Source of the DNA: CAWJLS01 sp963843755
GTDB lineage: Bacteria > Acidobacteriota > Thermoanaerobaculia > Multivoradales > DATKCC01
NCBI GenBank assembly: GCA_963843755.1
Contig: CAWJLS010000003.1
Span: 1-64,000, forward strand
Reading direction: 5' to 3'
Length of the DNA: 64,000 bases
Shown here: positions 35,186-44,200 of the stretch, in pieces
Layout of the letters: every line of letters begins with the position of its first letter
Numbering within the stretch: the first letter of the stretch is position 1
Translations under genes and position numbers: made by a program
Notes under the pieces: model-generated
What the model was told of the DNA's origin: nothing
Seen by the model: only the letters and a program-made list of their open reading frames with translations
The model's database searches: none

Positions 35186-36271
35186 ATGAGCTATCGCGTA
35201 GCGGTCCTCGGCGCCACGGGTCTCGTGGGCCGCACCTTTCTCGACATCCTCGAACAGCGCTCGTTCCCCGTGGACGAGCTGATTCCACTGGCCTCGGAGC
35301 GGAGCGCCGGCGCCACCATCACTTTCCGCGGCGAACCGCTGACGGTGGGCCTCGCCACCCCCGATGCCTTCGAGGGCGTGGACATCGTGCTCTCCTCCGC
35401 CGGCGGCTCGGTGAGCGAGCGCCTGCTCCCCGAGGCGGCCGCCCGGGGCGCGGTGTCGGTCGACAACACCTCGGCCTTCCGCATGGACCCCGACGTGCCG
35501 CTGGTGGTCCCGGAGTGCAACGGCGTGCGGATCGCCGACTACATCCGCAAGGGGATCATCGCCAACCCCAACTGTTCGACGATCCAACTGGTCGTGGCGC
35601 TCAAGCCGCTCCACGAGGCGTTCGGTCTGCGGAGCGTCCGGGTCGCCACCTACCAGAGCGTCTCCGGCGCCGGCGCGGGCGCGGTCCGCGAGCTCCTCGA
35701 CGAAACCCGCCACCTGCTGGACAATCCGGAGAGCGACTTCGAGCACCGCGCGTTCCCGAAGCAGATCTCGTTCAACGCGCTCCCCCACATCGACGTCTTC
35801 CGGGACGACGGCGACACCAAGGAAGAGTGGAAAATGCGCGTCGAGACGCCCAAGATCCTCGAGATCCCGGTGCGCGTCCACGCCACCTGCGTGCGGATTC
35901 CGGTCATGGGCGGCCACAGCGAGGCGGTGTGGATCGAGACCGAGCGGCCGATCACGCCGGGCGCGGCCCGGGAGGCTCTGGCCGCCGCTCCCGGCCTCCA
36001 GGTCGTGGACGATCCGGCCGCCGGTGCCTACCCGACCGCGGCCGAGGCCGAAGGAACCGACCCGGTCTACGTCGGCCGCATCCGCCGCGACCCGACCACG
36101 GACAACGGCCTGGCGTTTTGGTGCGTCGCCGACAACCTGCGCAAAGGCGCGGCGCTCAACGCCGTCCAGATCGCCGAAGGCCTGGTCGCGCTGTGGGAGA
36201 AGGAAGGGCGCCCGCCCGCCGAGCCAGCCGAGCCCGCCGAGGCGGCCGAGGCGGAGACGGCAACGCCCTGA
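35186..36271 (+). CDS. asd: Aspartate-semialdehyde dehydrogenase
   Basis: 361 aa from ATG 35186 with AGGGAG 5 bases upstream. Reduces aspartyl phosphate to aspartate semialdehyde, which is the EctB substrate as well as the lysine/threonine precursor. GATGLVG NADP motif (residues 9-15), catalytic Cys130 in NPNCST and His243 in GGHSEAV. The type with EWKMRVETPKIL resembles archaeal/Gram-positive Asd. The last 20 residues are an Ala/Glu/Pro tail. Divergent from the ect operon, it may share its regulator. Confidence 0.93.
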   Translation: MSYRVAVLGATGLVGRTFLDILEQRSFPVDELIPLASERSAGATITFRGEPLTVGLATPDAFEGVDIVLSSAGGSVSERLLPEAAARGAVSVDNTSAFRMDPDVPLVVPECNGVRIADYIRKGIIANPNCSTIQLVVALKPLHEAFGLRSVRVATYQSVSGAGAGAVRELLDETRHLLDNPESDFEHRAFPKQISFNALPHIDVFRDDGDTKEEWKMRVETPKILEIPVRVHATCVRIPVMGGHSEAVWIETERPITPGAAREALAAAPGLQVVDDPAAGAYPTAAEAEGTDPVYVGRIRRDPTTDNGLAFWCVADNLRKGAALNAVQIAEGLVALWEKEGRPPAEPAEPAEAAEAETATP

Positions 36272-36281
36272 CTCGACCTGC

Positions 36282-38015
36282 CTACATCGAGATCGAGCCC
36301 TTGCGGAAGGCGGTCGTGCCGATCTGGGCGTTGATCACCACCGGGTGGCCCTCCGCGTGGGCGGCCTGGGCGGCCTCCAGCACCTGCCGGACCTGGGACG
36401 CCTCGGTGATCTCGAAGCCCTTGCCGCCGTACCCCTCGGCCACCTGGTGGTAGGCGGTGCGGCGCAGTGTGACGCCTATGTCGTCGCCCAGGATCTCCAC
36501 CTGCTCCCGGGCGATCTGGGTCCAGCCGGCGTCGTTGCCGATGACGGCGATCACCGGCAGGCCGTGACGGACGAAGGTGTCGATCTCGGCCAGGCTGTAG
36601 CCGGCGCTGCCGTCGCCGTAGAGCAGCCAGACCTCCGCTTCGGGGCGGCTGAGCTTGGCGCCGAGGGCGAAGCCGCCGCCGACGCCTAGGGTTCCGAAGG
36701 GGCCCGGGTCGAGCCACCGGAGCGGGCCCCGCGGCGACAGGATGTAGGAGGCGGTGGCGACGAAGTCCCCGCCGTCGGCCACCAGCACGGAGTCGTCCGG
36801 CAGCACCGCCTCGATCTCGCGCAGCAGGAACAGCGGATTCACCGGGTCGACGGGCTCGGCGGCGGTGGCGGCGATCTCCGCCTCCCGCTCCGCGTCCCGC
36901 GCGGCGAGCGTCTCGAACCAGCCGCTCGAGTCACCCCGCTTGCCGGCGCGCTCCTCCGCCGCCTCGGCCAGGCGTCGCAGGAAGAGCCCGGCGTCGCCCC
37001 GAGCCACCACGTCCGGCGTCCGGTTCTTGGTCAGCAGCTCCTCGTCCCGCCCGGCCGCCACCAGCGTCGCCTTGCGGTGGATCTTCCGTCCGTAGTCGAG
37101 CCGGAAGTCGATCGGGAACCCGGCCAGGATGACCAGGTCGGCCTCCCGTAGCGCCTGAGTCCTCTGGTGCCGGCGCTGGAGCGGATGGTCCTTGCCGAGC
37201 AGGCCCCGCGCCATGCCCGCCAGAAAGACCGGCAGGCCGAGCGACTCGACCGCTCGCGCGACGTCCACGGCCTGGGTCGGGTCGGTGAGAGCGCCGCTCC
37301 CCACCACCAGCACCGGCCGCCTCGCCTTGGCCGACAGCCGGGCGACCTTCCTGACCGCCGACCACTCCGGCGGCTTCTGCGCGACCTCCACCCGCGGCGC
37401 CACCTCCTGCTCTGCGGCCCCGGCGAAGAGCCGCCTGGCGTGGCGGCGCAGGTAGAGTCCCAGCAACCTTCCCTTGATCCCCTTGCCCCCTTTGGCGCCG
37501 TACCACTGACGCACCACGGACTCGTCGTAGAGCAGGTCGACCGGGCACTGCACGAACACCGGCCCGGGAACCCCCTCCCGGGCGACGCGGAAGGCGCGCT
37601 CGAGCGCCGGCACCAGGTCGCGGACCCGCTCGACGGCGACCGCCTCCTTACACAGCGGCTCCATCAGCGGGAGCTGCGGGATGTCCTGGAGCGCGCCCCG
37701 CCCTTTGAGCAGCGTCGCGGTGGCCCCGCCCAGCAGGACGAGAGGGCTTTCCGCCATCTGAGCGTTCTTGAGCGCGGTCACCGTGTTGGTGACGCCGGGG
37801 CCCGCCGTGACGACCGCCACGCCCGGGACGCCGGTCAGGCGGGCGACCGCGTCCGCGGCGAACACCGCGCTCGCCTCGTCCCGCACGTCGATCACCGCAA
37901 GGCCGCGGCGTTTCGCCTCGACCAGGATCGGCGAGATGTGCCCACCGCAGAGCGTAAAGACGTGCCGGACACCCTGCCGCTCGAGGACCCGCGCCACCAG
38001 CGCGCCGCCGTTCAT
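36282..38015 (-). CDS. Thiamine-diphosphate enzyme, ILVBL/2-hydroxyacyl-CoA lyase-like
   Basis: 577 aa from ATG 38015 with AAAGGAG upstream. Acetolactate synthase-like fold: the ThDP-activating Glu in RDEASAVFAADAVARLTG, central domain VLVVGSGALTDP, ThDP/Mg motif GDGSAGYSLAEIDTFVRHGLPVIAVIGND. The C-terminus GTTAFRKGSISM resembles the ILVBL/HACL2 branch rather than biosynthetic IlvB, and no regulatory IlvN gene is nearby. Likely cleaves or forms 2-hydroxyacyl compounds. Overlaps the thioesterase stop by four bases. Confidence 0.8.
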   Translation of the reverse strand: MNGGALVARVLERQGVRHVFTLCGGHISPILVEAKRRGLAVIDVRDEASAVFAADAVARLTGVPGVAVVTAGPGVTNTVTALKNAQMAESPLVLLGGATATLLKGRGALQDIPQLPLMEPLCKEAVAVERVRDLVPALERAFRVAREGVPGPVFVQCPVDLLYDESVVRQWYGAKGGKGIKGRLLGLYLRRHARRLFAGAAEQEVAPRVEVAQKPPEWSAVRKVARLSAKARRPVLVVGSGALTDPTQAVDVARAVESLGLPVFLAGMARGLLGKDHPLQRRHQRTQALREADLVILAGFPIDFRLDYGRKIHRKATLVAAGRDEELLTKNRTPDVVARGDAGLFLRRLAEAAEERAGKRGDSSGWFETLAARDAEREAEIAATAAEPVDPVNPLFLLREIEAVLPDDSVLVADGGDFVATASYILSPRGPLRWLDPGPFGTLGVGGGFALGAKLSRPEAEVWLLYGDGSAGYSLAEIDTFVRHGLPVIAVIGNDAGWTQIAREQVEILGDDIGVTLRRTAYHQVAEGYGGKGFEITEASQVRQVLEAAQAAHAEGHPVVINAQIGTTAFRKGSISM

Positions 38016-38515
38016 CGTTCGGCTCCTTTCCCGTCCCCCGCTTCTGACGTGCGGCGGCCGGCCAGAACGTGTCCGTCGAGAACCGCGCACCGGAGGACGC
38101 CGGAGAGCACCGTGCGCTCCCCGACCACGGCCACGACCTCGACCTCTTCGCGCGGTGGCCGATGGGGCCGGTCGGGCCGCTCCGCCTGGTCCGGAGGCCT
38201 CGCCGCTCCCTCGGCCCCGTCCGGCGCCCCTTCCCGGTCACCGCGGACCGTCGCCCGGGCCACCACCCGGTCTCCCACAGCCACCGGCGCCAGAAACCGC
38301 ACGTCGGCGCCCGCCAGCACGACGTAGGGGTCGTTGACCGCGAGCATGGCCGCGTGATCGACGGCGCCGAAGACGAACCCTCCGTGGACCAACCCCTCGG
38401 CGTCCACCACCATGGCCGAGGTCGTCTCCAGAACGACCTCGGCCCGGCCCGGCTCCACGGACGACGGGCGGCCGCAGAGGGCGGAATCGATCTGTCGGTG
38501 GGTGCGGATCTCCAT
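38012..38515 (-). CDS. Hotdog-fold thioesterase (PaaI-like)
   Basis: 167 aa. DAEGLVHGGFVFGAVDHAAMLAVN is the hotdog helix with HGG; VVLAGADVRFLAPVAVGDRVVARATV is the following strand pair. A charged Pro/Arg-rich insert (about residues 93-117) splits the sheet. It hydrolyses acyl-CoA or a related thioester; substrate unknown. ATGA overlap with the ThDP enzyme implies a shared acyl-CoA pathway. Confidence 0.78.
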   Translation of the reverse strand: MEIRTHRQIDSALCGRPSSVEPGRAEVVLETTSAMVVDAEGLVHGGFVFGAVDHAAMLAVNDPYVVLAGADVRFLAPVAVGDRVVARATVRGDREGAPDGAEGAARPPDQAERPDRPHRPPREEVEVVAVVGERTVLSGVLRCAVLDGHVLAGRRTSEAGDGKGAER

Positions 38516-38750
38516 AGGCGTCGACCTCCTCGGCCGTGGGTCGTGAGTATAGCCAGCAGAGGCGAGCCGCAGGAGTCGATCGGAAGCGATCCCTCTCCGC
38601 CAGTTTACGCCCCCATTGCGCTTCCGCCCGATTTACGCTACGCTCACCCTCTGCACGACGGGGGGTAGGCGTCGACCGAGCGACAGCAACTCCGGCAGGT
38701 TCCCATCGGGCCGCCGGCATCAACCGCGGAAGGACGACGGACGACGCACC

Positions 38751-39230
38751 ATGGGCACGCTGGAACGATACGTCGGCGCGGCACTGCGCCATCTGCGGCT
38801 CCACGGAGGACCGGAGCCGCGCAAGCAACTCGACGTCGCGGCGGAAGCAGGGGTGACCCGCGGCATGCTCTCCTCCTACGAGCGCGGCCGGCAGGAGCCG
38901 AGCCTCAAGAACCTCGACCGAGTCCTCGACGCCCTGGGCGCCGACCTCACCCAACTCCACTGGGCGCTGCGGATCGTCCAGGCCTCGCCGGAGCGACCGA
39001 GCGGCGGCGCACGCCAGGGCGCGGGGGGCCCGGGCGCGGACGCACCGGACGATCGTTGGGAGACCGCTCCCCCGCCGCCGGCGGAGATCCGGGAACCGGG
39101 AGCCGTCTACCGGGCGGTCCACCTGCCCGAGCCCCTGTCGGTCGACGAAGAGGCGGCGCTCGGGCAGGTGCTCTCCGGCTTCCTGGCCTGGCTCCGCTAC
39201 ACGCGCGGCCGTGCAGACGGCCCAGGCTGA
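38751..39230 (+). CDS. XRE-family transcriptional regulator
   Basis: 159 aa from ATG 38751; a longer frame from 38616 lacks a site. HTH_3 domain at about residues 10-65: ALRHLRLHG...RKQLDVAAEAGVTRGMLSSYERGRQEPSLKNLDRVLDALGADL. The rest is a linker and a helical C-terminus (DEEAALGQVLSGFLAWLRYTRG). No effector domain recognised. It stands alone between divergent and convergent neighbours. Confidence 0.8.
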   Translation: MGTLERYVGAALRHLRLHGGPEPRKQLDVAAEAGVTRGMLSSYERGRQEPSLKNLDRVLDALGADLTQLHWALRIVQASPERPSGGARQGAGGPGADAPDDRWETAPPPPAEIREPGAVYRAVHLPEPLSVDEEAALGQVLSGFLAWLRYTRGRADGPG

Positions 39231-39233
39231 GGC

Positions 39234-39273
39234 GGCGCCCCCCGACCCCGCCTCGGCCTGGGCGGGGGGCGCC
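39234..39273. terminator. Bidirectional hairpin between the XRE and P5CDH genes
   Basis: Perfect 10-bp arms GGCGCCCCCC (39234-39243) and GGGGGGCGCC (39264-39273), loop of 20 bases, between two convergent stops (39230 and 39296). There is no T run on the plus side beyond CTGTT, so it may act by the strong stem alone. Confidence 0.6.
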
Positions 39274-39295
39274 CTGTTCCGTCGTGAGCCGCGCC

Positions 39296-40927
39296 CTACT
39301 TCTCGCCCATGAACGGATAGGAAAACTCGGTCGGCGGAACGAACGACTCCTTCATCGACCGCATCGACACCCAGCGCACCAGGTTGAAGATCGACCCGGC
39401 CTTGTCGTTGGTCCCCGAGGCCCGGGCACCGCCGAACGGCTGCTGGCTGACCACGGCGCCGGTCGGCTTGTCGTTGACGTAGAAGTTGCCGGCCGCATGG
39501 CGGAGCCGCTTCGCCAGGTCGGCGACCACGCCCCGGTCACGGGCGAAGATGGCACCGGTCAGGCCGTACGGGCTGGTCGAGTCGACGAGCTCGACGGTCT
39601 TGTCGAGGTCGACGTCGTCGTAGACGTAGATCGTCAGCACCGGGCCGAAGATCTCCTCCTCCATGAGCTTGAAGTGCGGGTCGGTGGTGACCACGACGGT
39701 CGGCTCGATGAAGTAGCCCTTCGACTTGTCCCGGCCGCCGCCCAGCACGATCTCGGCGTCGTCCGCACCCTCGGCGTACTCGATGTAGCCCGCGATGGTG
39801 TCGAAGGCCGGCTCGTCGATCACCGCCGCCATGAAGTTGCGGAAGTCGAGCGGCGAGCCCATCTCGATCCGCCCCACCTGCTCCTCCAGCCCCGAGCGGA
39901 CGTCGGCCCAGAGCGACTTCGGGATGTAGGCCCGCGACGCCGCCGAGCACTTCTGTCCCTGGAACTCGAAGGCGCCACGCACCAGCGCCGTCACCAGCGA
40001 CGGGACGTCGGCCGACGGGTGGGCGAAGACGAAGTCCTTGCCGCCGGTCTCGCCGACGATCCGCGGATAGGTCTTGTACTGGCCCAGGTTGCCGGCGATC
40101 GTCCGCCACATGCCCTGGAACGTGTCGGTCGAGCCGGTGAAGTGAAGGCCGGCGAAGTCGGCGCCGGCGAGCGCCGGGTCGCCCACCTGACGGCCGGAGC
40201 CCGGCACGAAGTTGATCACCCCGTCGGGCAGGCCCGCCTCCTGGAGCACCTTCATGAGCTGGTAGCAGACGTAGACGACGCTCGAAGCCGGCTTCCACAG
40301 GGCGACGTTGCCCATCATGGCCGGGGCGGTCGGCAGGTTGCCGCTGATCGAAGCGAAGTTGAACGGCGTGACCGCGAAGACGTAGCCCTCGAGCGGCCGG
40401 TACTCGACGGAGTTCCACAGCCCGGCGACCGACCGCGGCTGCATCTCGTAGAGCTGGCGCATGTAGGACGGGTTGAAGCGCCAGAAGTCGATCAGCTCGC
40501 AGGCGACGTCGATCTCCGCCTGGTGGACGGTCTTCGACTGGTCGAGCATCGAGGCGGCGTTGGCCAGGTCGCGGTAGGGCCCGGCCAGTAGGTCCGCGGC
40601 CTTGAGGAAGACCGCCGCCCGCGCCTCCCAGTCCATCTCGGACCAGGTGGCCCAGGCCTTCTGGGACGCGGCGATGGCCCGCTCGACCTCCTTCGCGCCG
40701 GCCTTGTGGTAGGTGCCGAGGACGTGGCCGTGGTCGTGGGGGCAGACGCACGGAGCGACGTCACCGGTCTTGACCTCTTCCCCGCCGATGATCAGCGGGA
40801 TCTCGATCTCCTGGTCGAGCAGACGGTCGATGGCCTTCTTCAGGCTCGCCTTCTCGGCCGAGCCCGGCGCGTAGGCGCGGACCGGCTCGTTCTGGGGCAC
40901 GGGCGTGCTGGTGACGGCATTCGCCAT
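39296..40927 (-). CDS. 1-pyrroline-5-carboxylate dehydrogenase
   Basis: 543 aa from ATG 40927 with AGGAGG upstream. Oxidises glutamate semialdehyde/P5C to glutamate in proline degradation. Aldehyde dehydrogenase fold with the Glu in GETGGKDFVFAHP and the nucleophile in FEFQGQKCSAASRAYIP. Length and the N-terminal segment match the single-function P5CDH group (as mitochondrial ALDH4A1), not fused PutA. No proline dehydrogenase gene lies in the window. Proline and ectoine are both osmolytes, but the gene is separate from the ect cluster. Confidence 0.92.
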   Translation of the reverse strand: MANAVTSTPVPQNEPVRAYAPGSAEKASLKKAIDRLLDQEIEIPLIIGGEEVKTGDVAPCVCPHDHGHVLGTYHKAGAKEVERAIAASQKAWATWSEMDWEARAAVFLKAADLLAGPYRDLANAASMLDQSKTVHQAEIDVACELIDFWRFNPSYMRQLYEMQPRSVAGLWNSVEYRPLEGYVFAVTPFNFASISGNLPTAPAMMGNVALWKPASSVVYVCYQLMKVLQEAGLPDGVINFVPGSGRQVGDPALAGADFAGLHFTGSTDTFQGMWRTIAGNLGQYKTYPRIVGETGGKDFVFAHPSADVPSLVTALVRGAFEFQGQKCSAASRAYIPKSLWADVRSGLEEQVGRIEMGSPLDFRNFMAAVIDEPAFDTIAGYIEYAEGADDAEIVLGGGRDKSKGYFIEPTVVVTTDPHFKLMEEEIFGPVLTIYVYDDVDLDKTVELVDSTSPYGLTGAIFARDRGVVADLAKRLRHAAGNFYVNDKPTGAVVSQQPFGGARASGTNDKAGSIFNLVRWVSMRSMKESFVPPTEFSYPFMGEK

Positions 40928-41122
40928 GAAGCTCCTCCTGTGGGTGTGGTGGATGCAATCGCGCGGTGTCTCGCGGGATGTGAGTGGCTGGGCCGGGACG
41001 CGGAACCCGCCCCGGCGAAGACGGCCTCATGGTAGCCCGAGGCCCGCGCCGCCGCAACGTCGGCGGAGGCCGGTCTCGCCGCGAGGTAGGGGTAGCGCCA
41101 TTGGTGACCGTGATGATAGCCT

Positions 41123-41152
41123 TTGACTCATACTTGCCTTAGGCAATACCTA
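41123..41152 (+). promoter_or_regulatory. Promoter of the multicopper oxidase operon with operator in the spacer
   Basis: TTGACT (41123-41128) and TACCTA (41147-41152) are 18 bases apart. The palindrome TTGCCT-T-AGGCAA (41134-41146), 6-bp perfect arms around one base, fills the spacer, a standard position for a repressor. The half-site AGGC/GCCT with flanking TT/AA recalls DtxR/MntR-family metal-responsive boxes; the protein that binds it is not in the window. Confidence 0.6.
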
Positions 41153-41154
41153 TG

Positions 41155-41172
41155 GGAGCCGACTTGGGCTCC
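41155..41172 (+). promoter_or_regulatory. Leader hairpin of the multicopper oxidase mRNA
   Basis: GGAGCC-GACTTG-GGCTCC, 6-bp perfect stem, just downstream of the predicted transcription start. No T run follows. The remaining 80 bases before the start hold only the ribosome site. The 326-base gap from 40928 to 41253 contains no other gene. Confidence 0.4.
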
Positions 41173-41253
41173 TGATTTGATGTCGTGCCCGTGTGCCGGG
41201 TCGCCAATCGAGGCACAAGGGCCGATCTGATTTCAACCAACGGGAGGTTTGAC

Positions 41254-44200
41254 ATGCGACACCCCTGGCAACGGGGAGCGGTGAGGTTGTACCTCGCGAC
41301 GCTCCTCCTCCTTGTAATCCCCGCGGCCGGCGTCTTCGCTGCCGGCGACGACGGCCCGATCACCGAAGCCCACCGAGAAGCCGCCGAGGCCTACTGGCTG
41401 ATGATGAGCCAGATGCAGGGCCTGTCCGGCTCAGAATCGCCGGTCATCAAGGCGATCGAACAGCACGGCGTCCAGCCGGCGCCGATGCTCGAGCGCAACC
41501 TCGGTGAAGGCGGGGGCGAGGGCGGCGCCATGCACCACGGACAAGGTGGTGACGCGGCCCGCCAGGGCGGAGAGACCAGGATCTGGACCGAGTCCGAGTA
41601 CCTGTCCTTCTATAGCCGGATCGGCACCACACCACCCCCCAACGGCTACCAGGAGTACCTGCGCCGCCAGGGCGTGCTCGACGACGGCGGATCGCCCGGC
41701 AGCCACACACCGGGGCTCGACACGCCGGAGAAAGAAGCGCAGGCCGCGGCCCAGCTCGGCTTCCACGGCGGCAAGGTCAAGCGCGGCCGAGACCACAAGG
41801 CCCCCGCGGTCGAGATCAGCGTCAGCCGGGCGGGCCGGGCGATGCCCACCCTCCCCCCGACCCTGCCGGCTCGCGCGGGTGCGTCGGTCCGTGACTACCA
41901 CGTGGTCGCCATCCCCAAGGACATCTACTACACCCGCTTCGGCGACCACGACCCGGAGGGGATGCTCTACGTCCTCCAGGAGGACAAGGCCCGGGTCGAG
42001 GCGTGCGAAGGCTTCGAGTGCGGCCACGATCCGCTGTTCTTCGGCTCCCGCGCCAAAGACGGGGCGGCGCTATCGCCCCAGCCGCTGGTGATCCGCGCCA
42101 ACGTCGGCGACACGGTGCGCATCCACTTCACCAACCAGATCGAGCGGCGCGCCTCGCTCCACGTTCACAAGGCGTTCTACCGGGCGGCCGACTCCGCCGG
42201 CACCGATGCCGGCCACAACCCGGACACCACCGTCGCCCCGGGCGAGTCGATCACCTACACCTGGGAGATCCCGAACGAGGAGTGGGCCGAAGGGATCTAC
42301 TACTTCTACAGTCACGCCGATCCGCGCTACCAGGTCGCCCACGGCCTGTTCGGTGCGCTGATCGTCGAGCCCGCCGGCAGCCGCTACCTGGACACCGAGA
42401 CCGGACAGCCCCTGTCCGCCGGCTGGGGCGCGATCGTCGACAACGTCGACCCGGACGTCCGCGCCTTCCGCGAGTACGCCGTCTTCTTCCAGGACCGGAT
42501 CAAGCTCGAGACGCCCAACGGCGAGCGGCCGGTCGACTTCTGGACCGGCGTGCCCGATCCGGGTGGCAAAGGGATCAGCTACCGAACGGCGCCGTTCTTC
42601 AACATGATGAACCTGTTCCTCGACGAGTCGATGGCCTACTCGGCCTACGCCTTCGGCGACTACTCCACCCCGCACCCGCGCTGGTACGTCGGCGATCCGA
42701 TGCGCATGCGCGTGATCCACGGCGGCTCGGGCGAGCACCACGTCTACCACAACCACGCCCACCGCTGGCGGGTCAACCCGCTCGAGGAGGACGACAACCT
42801 GACCCTGCCGTCGAAGGCCGGCGAGCACGACAAGATCCTCTCTCAGTCGACCCGCATCGACTCCCAGACCATGGGACCGGGTGAGGTCTTCGACGTCGAG
42901 ATGGAGGGCGGAGCCGGTGGCGTCCAACGGACCGTCGGCGACGTCCTCTACCACTGCCACATCATCGAGCACGTGGTCGAAGGGATGTGGAGCTACCACC
43001 GCATCTTCAACACCCTCCAGGACGACCTGGCGCCGCTGCCGGACCGCCAGGCGCCGCCGCGGGCGGTCGATTCGATCGAGCTGCTCCGCCGCGCCCGCGC
43101 GGGGCACCCGGCGATCGTCCAGGCCGGCGGAGAGTTCTACGGCCAGGCGATCACCGCGGACAATTTCCAGGACTGGCTCGCGTGGCTGCTGCCGCCGGCG
43201 GGCGTGCCCGACGAGGAGCTGATCGTCGACCCGGAGCACGGCAACCGGACCCAGAACAAGGCTGACAAGTGGGACTGGATCGTCGCCCAGACCGCCGACG
43301 GACCCCTGGCCCTGGGCGAGCCCTTCGACTGGTTCTTCGGCCAGGGTTGGCCGGCCGAGGGCGAAGGCGTCGGCTGCTGCGGCACGCCGGACGAGCGGCC
43401 CAAGCTGCTGTTCAACCCGGACGACGGGCGCCTCGCCTTCCCCCAGATCCTGCCGCACCTGGGCCGCCGGCCGCCGTTCGCGCCGATCCGGGGGAACGAT
43501 CCGGACACCCAGGGAACCGCCTACCTCGGCGAGACCCTGCCTGCGGACGCTGCGAGCGAGTCCGGCACGACCTACGGCAGCGGCCTGATCCCGGAGGTCA
43601 AGGGATCGACCCTGCGCGGCGCCGGTCAGCCGACCAACGTGCGCCACTACGACGTGACGGCGATCCAACTACCGATCCGCTACAACGAGTACAACGACAC
43701 CGACCCCAACGGCATGATCTTCGCTCTCGCCGGTGACGTGCAGGCGATCCGCGCCGGCGACAAGCCGCCGGAGCCGCTGATCTTGCGCTCCCGGGTCGGT
43801 GAAGGCGTCCAGATCACCCTACGCTCGGCGCTACCGGACGCCATCGGCGTCGACCACCACTCCAAGGTCGGCATGCACATCCACCTGGTCCAGTACGACG
43901 TCCAGTCGTCGGACGGCGCGGTCGCCGGGCTCAACTACGAGACCTCGGTGCGGCCGTCGATGGACGCCAACGGTGAGCCGATCGAGGGCCGCCGGGCCTG
44001 TGGGGTCTGGGACCCGACCGACTGCGGCCCCCTGACCCGCCAGGACGAGGTCGTCCACACCACCTGGTTCTCCGATGTCGAGCTGGGCACGGTCTACTGG
44101 CACGACCACTCGAAGCTGATCGTCTCCCTCCCCCACGGCCTGTTCGGTGCCCTGATCGTCGAGCCCGAAGGCGCCGAGTTCCGGGACCGGGAGACCGGCG

